From NCBI GenBank assembly GCA_037176885.1, contig JAWWNJ010000022.1, forward strand, positions 1,674,001 to 1,738,000: a stretch of DNA of 64,000 nucleotides, given 5' to 3'. Source of the stretch: Favolaschia claudopus (taxonomy: Eukaryota > Basidiomycota > Agaricomycetes > Agaricales > Mycenaceae). Under the pieces are notes generated by a model. That model worked only from the letters and a program-made list of their open reading frames with translations. It made no database searches and was not told the origin of the DNA. A program made the position numbers and the translations under genes. Positions 57,086-64,000 of this stretch are shown here, one piece after another (position 1 is the stretch's first letter; every line of letters begins with the position of its first letter).

Positions 57086-60000
57086 ATGGGCTTTGATCCA
57101 CAGGCTGCAGCAAATGCATTCAATGCCGGTAGGACCTTCGCCCCCCAAGCTGTGGGCACTCAAGTCGTCCTGATGAGCGTCATCTCGTTCGTTACATTGA
57201 TTCTCTTCAATCTTCTACGACCGCGGAACAAGGTAAGAACTTTTCGAAGGAAAATCTGCCAGTATCTCTTGATTCTCACCTGCTGCTAGATTGTCTACGA
57301 ACCAAAAGTGAAATACCACGAAGGGGACAAGCCACCTCCTCGCATAGGCGATTCCTTTTGCGGTTGGCTCCCACCCCTCCTCCACACCAGGGAGCCCGAG
57401 CTTCTTGACAAGATCGGCCTAGACGCTGTGGCATTTCTACGTTTCCTTCGCCTCATGGGCCAAACTTTTGCTGGAATAGCCATTTTGACTTGTTGCATAC
57501 TCGTAAGATCTTTCTTGCAATCGCGGAGTCACCTAACATATTGAACAAGATACCTATAAATTACCGCTACAATCAAGCCAAAGTTAATCCCAAGAAGAGG
57601 GACGCCCTCAGCTCGTTGACCATACGGGATGTCAAAGGAAATACCATCTACTACCATGTCGCGGTTTCCTATCTCATCACCATCCTTGTTATCGGTCTCG
57701 TTTACATTCATGGACGGGCCATGGTCGAACTACGAAACCAGTGGTTCAAATCCCCGGAATACATCAAATCGTTCTATGCTCGGACCCTCAGCATCACCAA
57801 CGTTCCTAAGAAACTCCAGCAGGACGTTGGGTTGATGGAGATTCTGCCCAAAACTTTACCGTATCCTATCAGTTCTTTTCATATTGCAAGGTGCGTCGCC
57901 GTCCTCAGCTGAGGTTCTCGAGTTGTGTTGACGGTCCTCCTTGACAGAACTGTTGGCGATCTCCCGCAGCTGATTGAGTATCACAACGAAACAGTCCGAG
58001 AATTTGAAGCCGTTCTTGTCAAGTTCCTCAAGTCCAAAAACGCAACCTCACGTCCAGTTGTGATTCGAGGGGCCTTTTGCGGTATCGGAGGAGTGCGTCA
58101 CGACGCCATTGACTTTTACACGCACGTAAAATAACCACGATTACTCGCCTCGTTCTCACTCAATAATCAGGCAAAAGTTGAAAAACACCGAAACTGCTGT
58201 TGAAGAATATCGGGCCAGGATCGATTCACGAAAGCCTGAAAATTATGGGTTTGCCTCTCTCGCTTCTGTGCCCTATGCACACATTGTGGCCAAGAAACTG
58301 GCCGGAAAGCACCCCAAAGGAGCAACGATCACCTTAGCTCCGAATCCCAAAGACATCGTTGAGTCTTTCTTCAAGTCCGAAAATCGACTCTTCTGACCGT
58401 GACTAAAGATATGGTCCAACATGACGAAGTCGAAACGCTCACTTGGCTGCAAGCGTCTAATAGGATTCGGGTGGCTGTCCGTCATCTGCTTCTTCAGTCT
58501 GATTCCCTTGTTCTTTGTTGCGGCCCTGGCGAATTTGGATGGTGTAAGTTTACTGTGAATGGAAGCTCTTTATCCTCATATGCTCATGTTTCTACCTCAG
58601 GTCACTGCTGCCGGATACCTCCCTTTTTTGGATGATCTGCTTGGAGACTCGGAAATCTCATTCGCGATCATTACTGGTGTGATTCCTCCAGTTGTTTCAG
58701 GCCTCTTCACTCTCTTTTTGCCCCGCATAATGCGATGGCTTGGGAAGTACCAAGGGGCTTTGACACATGCAAGTCTCGATCGCGGTGTTGTTGCTCGCTA
58801 CTTCGCCTTCTTGGTCATCAGCCAACTCATCGTGTTCACCTTGATTGGCGTTGTATTCAGTGATTACCTAGTGCTGTCAGTTCGGGCTAAGCTGATCCTG
58901 ATTCAGATTCTGTTACTGAAATTGTCGAGCTCATTGGAAAGGGTGCAAGTTCGAAAACGATTCTCGCCAACGTGGACAGTGAGTTCATTGAATTTTCTGC
59001 TTCCCAGACTCGCGTTAATTTAATTTTTCTTAAGAATTACCCGGCAAGATTCCCAGGACGTACATAAACACTTCCACTTTCTGGCTCAAATTCTTTCCGT
59101 GAGTAGCCAAGATATCGCGAGCCTGCTATAACCGGCGCCTAATGTATTCCGCTCAAGACTTCGTGGTTTTCTCGTCGTTTTCGACCTTGCCCAGATCATC
59201 AAATTGGTCTGGGTCTCGATTAAGACTCGGTCAGCAGCCATACGTTTGTCTCGTTCTCCCTCTCATCTACCTATTGCCAGACTTTTCGGAAGAACACCCC
59301 GCGACATACGTGAATGGACCAAACCACCAAAATTCGAATACGCCATCTACTAGTAAGTGCTCTGGTGCCACTTTTTCGCAGTTAACTGAATCTTATGCAG
59401 TTCCAACTTGGTAAGCTAGCTGCCTATCAATGTTCGCTGTCTTCATTTTCGACGCCCACAGCTGTTCATGGGCGCCGTTGGCTTAATTTTTGCTCCGCTC
59501 GTTCCGCTGGTAGCATTGGCGGCTGCAGTCGTATTCTGGATCAGCACATGGGTTTATAAGGTGATTACTGCAACACCTTGACAGGCACTACGGCCTACTA
59601 ATTCGTTCGTGATTAATAGTACCAGCTCATGTTTGTATTTGTAACCAAGGTGGAAACGGGTGGGGTGAGTTGAAGTTCTGTTTGTTGAAAAACACCAATG
59701 ATCTGGTCCACAGCGACTGTGGAATGTCGTCATCAACCGAGTTCTTTTCTCGCTATTCTTGATGCAATGTTTGATGATACTCAGTGAGCACCCTTTCGTC
59801 CTAGTTGGTGCCAGATCTCACAGAGTTCTCGCCTTTCTAGCTATCGGACTTCAAATAAGTTTCCGTTCCGTCAAGATGGTCATCGCCGTTCCTCCCATCC
59901 TCATGATAATTTGTTTCAAGATCTACATGAACCGCAAGTTCAACGAGAATTTCTATTACTATCTACCAGACGAAGAGGAACTCCGTACCGTTCAAGTACA

Positions 60001-61157
60001 TTCGACTCGTTCCGACACAGTCAAGCAAAAACTGTTGCATCGCTTTGGCCACCCGTCGCTACACGCTGAACTGTTCACTCCAATGGTCCATGCTGACCAA
60101 ATGATGCGCCTTCGGCAAGTTTACAATGGAAAGGTCGAGGAGACGACCGACAAGACACGTGCCGCCACTGCCAATGTGGAAGTTCTAGGCGGGCTACGCA
60201 TTGCAGCTATTCAGCAGGTGAGACGGCGCAAACATATGCAACACAGTTTCTCAAACCAATCCCATGCAGAGCGATCTCCAGTATGATCCAGTACAATACA
60301 GTCGAGATCGGGGAGAGTATGACTACGACAGATATTCCCTGGCCTCGTCGACCATGCTCAGCCCTTCGATTGCTACGCCGACTCTTTCAGTGTATAAGGG
60401 TAACATCGATACTCCAGCGTCCTTGCAATACAACCGGCAATCGTATCTGGGATCCGAAATGGACAACGGCATGCTAAGCCCACAGAGCATAGGCTCCTCA
60501 ACTTTCGACGCTACAGGCTTTAGACAGAGCCTTTCGCCCCCTCCACAGAGCTACTTTGACGTGCCAATGGCCCCTGTAACGCATCCCTTGCAACCTCAGA
60601 CGCCGCCTACTCCTTCCCGCCCTCTTTCAGCCGCGTCTCTCCAAGGACCCGGATACCCGGGATATGGAGGTCCTCCTGTGATGCCTCGTCCAATGTCAGC
60701 GTCGCGGCCGTCTCAAATGGCGGTGCGACCGGCATCGGCGACGTACGAAAATCATCATCACCATTCCGTGTCTGTTTACTCGCAGGACTCGGGCTCGCGA
60801 ACATCTCCTCTGCCCCCACCCCAGAGCCCTGCTTCGCCACATCAACCCAGGCCGTCACGATATTCTTCGCAATCTCCTTCGCTGTCAATACATGGCGATC
60901 TCGGCCGCTCTTATACACCCCCTGTCGCTCCCTTGGTTCCGCAGCGCACACCATCCGGTTGGGAACCTCCTGCGCAGGAATGGTCTCCCGAGTCTCTGAT
61001 AACAGAGGAGCCTCGTCATCCTGTGCAACCGTCGGTTGTGTTCCAATTCGGTGCACCTGAACGCCCTGACACTCCTCGTGTCGCGTCTTCGAGTACACCG
61101 TCATTCCCTGATGCTCAGGTGCCCTTTGTGGAACCACGTTTCGACCAACAGCAGTAA
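57086..61157 (+). CDS. CSC1/OSCA-like calcium-permeable channel, paralogue 2
   Basis: Multi-exon gene starting MGFDPQAAANAFNAGRTFAP in a strong context (CCACCATGG). The order is the same as paralogue 1: TM1, LLRPRNKIVYEPKVKYHEGD, GWLPPLLHTREPELLDKIGL, INYRYNQAKVNPKKRDALSS, the cytosolic domain (YIKSFYARTLSITNVPKKLQ, DLPQLIEYHNETVREFEAVL), and the 7TM core (PKDI|IWSNMTKSKRSLGCK, then GVIPPVVSGLFTLFLPRIMR and RTYINTSTFWLKFFP). A later part has TPRDIREWTKPPKFEYAIYY and YYLPDEEELRTVQVHSTRSD. An intron in PKDI|IW removes an apparent stop at 58396. The last exon (60264-61157) encodes a long Pro/Ser/Gln tail. It should be a mechanically or osmotically gated cation channel. Confidence 0.9.
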
Positions 61158-61308
61158 ACTGGACGTGGAACAGAATTCATATTGAGTTCGTAGGCTATAG
61201 TGGGTGTGCGAATGGGTTTCGTTATAAATACAATTTTTTGGGCGCATTTAGAGAGCAAGTCGAAATCTGTGTAGTCGCGATCAAAGTGGAACGCTGTTGT
61301 AAACTACG

Positions 61309-62130
61309 ATGCCGAATGGAAACCTCGACTCATTTATTATCGCTGGACGTCCTCAACCCCAGTCCATCGCAACTTCTCAAGAGATACGAGACCGAGGCTC
61401 CCTTTTCGTAGCCACGATTTATGCTGTGTCCTCAGCTGAGCAGGCGGCTGGATGCATCACACATCTTTCCAAAGTAGTTCATGGCCAAAAGCCCGCGTCG
61501 CACGAAATGAATGCATGGCGATGCATGGTCCTGAAAGCAGGGCGTTCAGGTCTTGGAGGGCTTGATGATTTTGAGGTGCGCGAAAGCAGCGCCGACGATG
61601 GTGAGCCACCGTCCATCAAAGCTATCCTCACGTTGGCGTGTTTCGAGCTGAAATTCAAGGTGAGCGGTGGGCTGGAGAGAAGATATTGACTATTATGCGC
61701 AAGCAGGGCGTCATTGACGCTGTCGTCGTTGTTAGCAGGTCTGCCTTTTTCTGGCGTTTCCTGGGTTCCCGCTCACGAGCTCAAAAGGTGGTACGGCGGC
61801 ACAATGCTTGGCCCTGCGCGTTTCTCACATATCGAGACCTGCACGCTCGAGGTCTGCCGCGAATTCAAACGCCAAGAAGAGGTCAAAGAAGCCCTTGCAA
61901 CTCTGCGCAATTTGGACGACATTCTTGCCCAGCTCCGTGACGACCTTGCCGCGTCCAAAGGACAAGCTGCCCCTGACTCTGGGCCAGCAAAATCGAAAAC
62001 CCCAGATTACTCTGGCTGGATAGATTGGGACATCCCAAAGGCTCGACGACTCATCCGCGCTAGAGAAGGTTCCATCAACAGCGTGAAAGAGCTGCTCAAA
62101 ACGTCAGCAAGTGGAGATGTAACACAATAA
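61309..62130 (+). CDS. IMPACT/UPF0029-domain protein
   Basis: Three exons. It starts MPNGNLDSFIIAGRPQPQ. The UPF0029 fold reads SQEIRDRGSLFVATIYAVSS, then ASHEMNAWRCMVL. A GTGAGC intron joins SADDG to ERWAGEKILTIMRKQGVIDA, and a second intron joins VVVVSR to WYGGTMLGPARFSHIETCTL, the family signature. A charged helical extension (EEVKEALATLRNLDDILAQL) and a tail PDYSGWIDWDIPKARR follow. Yeast YIH1 and mammalian IMPACT have an RWD domain before this fold and restrain the Gcn2 pathway by binding Gcn1. No RWD is present here, so a different role is possible. The intergenic gap to the CSC1 gene is about 150 bp. Confidence 0.85.
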
Positions 62131-63536
62131 TATGAATGTTAGTTCCACTAAGTCTATATGCGTCGTCATATCGAGCCTTCTCATTCTCATTGACTTCATA
62201 GTTTCCTTGTTCGTCGACCTCTCCAGCTTGAGCCGGACGGATCTCTCACCGCCCGCCCACGTTGCTCTTGAGCTTGATTGAGCACATGCACTCTCTTGCC
62301 AACAAACGCGCTAACATTTGCCTAGTCGGGGATGTGGTGTTCATATCCATCTCATCGATTCTTAGCGCAGACTTCATCACTCATGATGACCTCTTGACCA
62401 AAACCTATCGTCTTCGGCAGAATCGCGTACCTCCCACTGGCCCTATCTGTCGGGGCCTGTTGACTCGGGACCTCGCATCGTTGATAAGAAGGGTCGATGT
62501 TGATGGACAAGTACCACCACAATTCTGCAGATCTTTGCTCATGCACTGGCTTTATATGCAGACATCTTCCAAGCAGTTACCGCTTGAGAGATGATTCTTA
62601 TTGTACCAACTAAATTGGAGTCAGTAGTATCGAGTGTGTATCATTACGATTCACCGCCAAACACAGTCGTTTTGAAACTTGTTTGGAACAATTGGCCGCC
62701 ACCAACTGAAACTGTCAAGATTAATCGATAAATAATCGTTATGAGTGGGCGCTACGTCGCTAGCGCTCATCCTAGGCAACGACTGGAATATTGTAAAGGC
62801 AACTGATACCCATTTATTTTAATTCGTTCAGAAGGGGTGCTGTTCGTTTCGGTGCGCTCTGGGGTTTCAATGTTGGTCTATCCCCGTTCAAACTGCAAGT
62901 GTATACTGAACATGGCTTGTCGGTTTGCGTCAATAAAGGAATATCTTCGGTTGAGGAAGGAAAATGTATTCCTGCACCAAGTCTTGCGTGAAGAGTCGTG
63001 CTGCGTGAATGAGCAGGCAATGGGGCAACCACAGTCGACGAGAATTTCCAGAAATCAACATGGCTCGAATATAAGATGCATGCATCAGAAGACCGACGGA
63101 AGAGTACTTCAGGTCGGTCAGGTCGGCGAAGGACTGTCAATAAATCTTGCTGAGTAGGCTAAAGCGAGCACTTCTTGGTGTCCGTTCACCTGCATTCATA
63201 GGGAACATTGCACATGTAATGTGCAGTACTGTTTATGCTTGCAAGTCAGATAGATAGCTGACCAGGAGTTGGTCAGCCAAACTGGGGGTGATACAACAGG
63301 TGATAATTGTACTTACCTCTACGAAAAAAAAAACAGAACCGAGCACGAGAAATGTCTTACGGTTATTGGTCGGCAGAAACCAAGAATGAGGAATCAAGCA
63401 AGCCTCTCTATACATTGCGACTGGGCGCCTCCTCCGTGATAGGTAGTCCAATTAAAACAACAACACCGAAGTATTACGATATCTTTGTGTCCCGTAGCCA
63501 TTACTGTCATGGCCGTCATTAATGGGCATTGGGTTG
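62131..63536. other. Intergenic region between IMPACT-like and RER1 genes
   Basis: No gene supported. Plus-strand frames at 62262-62594 and 62837-63157 lack family-like content. An A-run lies at about 63322-63332. It should contain the 3' UTRs of both convergent genes. Confidence 0.45.
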
Positions 63537-64000
63537 TCACTTCCCGCCATAGCGCGTCTTCCGCCCGATATCGAATGGCACGTATTTATATTTGATCATG
63601 TGCCTGCGAGTGAGATTGTGAGCGAGCCGTGAAAGAACATTAGAGGCGAGAGGGAGGCGGGGAAAGGTAAAATTTCGGTGGTGTTCACAAAATAAAACAA
63701 TAATACGCACTGGATTTGTCGCCGCATTGTCAATGCGAATAGAACGAAGAAGTACACGACAAGGATAGGCCAGTACACCGGTACGTCGAAAATTTCCGAC
63801 ATTGTGCAAAGCAGCGCGATAATGGTTGCACGTGTAGCAGAAAGCCTGCAGAACCAATTCTCCTCAGTTTTGCCATCTCGCAATATAGGCGGAGCACCCA
63901 CCAGAACTGCCATTCGGGAAGACGGCGCACAAACGGCCTGAACTCGTCGTCGCGTGCACTGGGAAGCGGGGACATTGAATCGCCACCACCTTCCTCAGCA
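63537..64000 (-). CDS. rer1: RER1-type ER retrieval receptor, C-terminal part (runs off the window)
   Basis: Minus-strand exons read SPLPSARDDEFRPFVRRLPE and WQFW, then STRATIIALLCTMSEIFDVP, VYWPILVVYFFVLFALTMRR and QIQ joined to HMIKYKYVPFDIGRKTRYGG, with the stop at 63537. The motifs DDEFRPFVRRLPEWQFW, DVPVYWPILVVYF and KYKYVPFDIG are diagnostic of Rer1. It is a four-TM Golgi protein that retrieves escaped ER membrane proteins into COPI vesicles. The N-terminal membrane segments lie beyond position 64000. Confidence 0.9.

Overview
The window looks like nuclear DNA from a filamentous basidiomycete, most likely an Agaricomycete. Genes lie on both strands and nearly all are broken by many short introns of about 47-60 nt with GT(A/C/T)NG donors and YAG acceptors. 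Intergenic spaces are mostly short, and the gene content is typical of such fungi: F-box proteins with degenerate leucine-rich repeats, CSC1-type channels, chromodomain proteins, a GPI-type cupredoxin and a PCL-type cyclin. No rRNA, tRNA, CRISPR array or intact transposon was found. Gene models were spliced by eye from frame continuity and family conservation. Outer limits are usually firm; some internal junctions are not.

Layout. 0.7-3.1 kb: a PX domain fused to a GH18 chitinase. 3.6-8.2 kb: a DPH4-type J protein, then two tandemly duplicated F-box genes (minus strand). 8.5-9.6 kb: an NFKBIL1-like protein. 9.7-13.7 kb: CSC1-like channel 1 (minus). 14.0-17.8 kb: a long chromodomain protein with a Chp1/TASOR-like layout. 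17.9-20.2 kb: a divergent pair (FAM210-type and an unknown mitochondrial-type protein) whose start codons are 32 bp apart. 20.5-24.2 kb: a weak unknown gene, a GPI-anchored cupredoxin and another weak candidate. 24.8-25.9 kb: a second chromodomain gene with a 15-nt exon (minus). 26.2-29.1 kb: YJU2 and an Aha1 co-chaperone with an unusual membrane tail. 30.1-34.2 kb: a SNF5/SMARCB1 subunit with a GATA-like finger.

34.4-42.7 kb is the most unusual block. A truncated copy of the 5' end of a mitochondrial P-loop ATPase gene lies just after SNF5. The complete ATPase gene lies 5 kb further on. Between them, on the opposite strand, is a large protein that I cannot assign; its N terminus has a PCNA-binding (PIP) motif and two SUMO-interacting motifs. 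42.7-44.1 kb holds degenerate repeats. 44.2-46.3 kb: Nab2-type CCCH poly(A)-RNA binding protein (minus). 46.3-55.7 kb is almost empty except for a PCL-type cyclin at 50.5-51.6 kb. 55.7-56.6 kb: a GNAT acetyltransferase (minus). 57.1-61.2 kb: CSC1-like channel 2 (plus), a diverged paralogue of channel 1. 61.3-62.1 kb: an IMPACT/UPF0029 protein. At the right edge is the C-terminal part of RER1 (minus).

Functionally the window mixes housekeeping genes (splicing, mRNA export, diphthamide synthesis, ER retrieval, Hsp90 co-chaperone, chromatin remodelling) with lineage-specific ones. Chromatin functions recur (two chromodomain proteins, SNF5, and the PIP/SIM protein), but nothing in the sequence shows that they work as one cluster.
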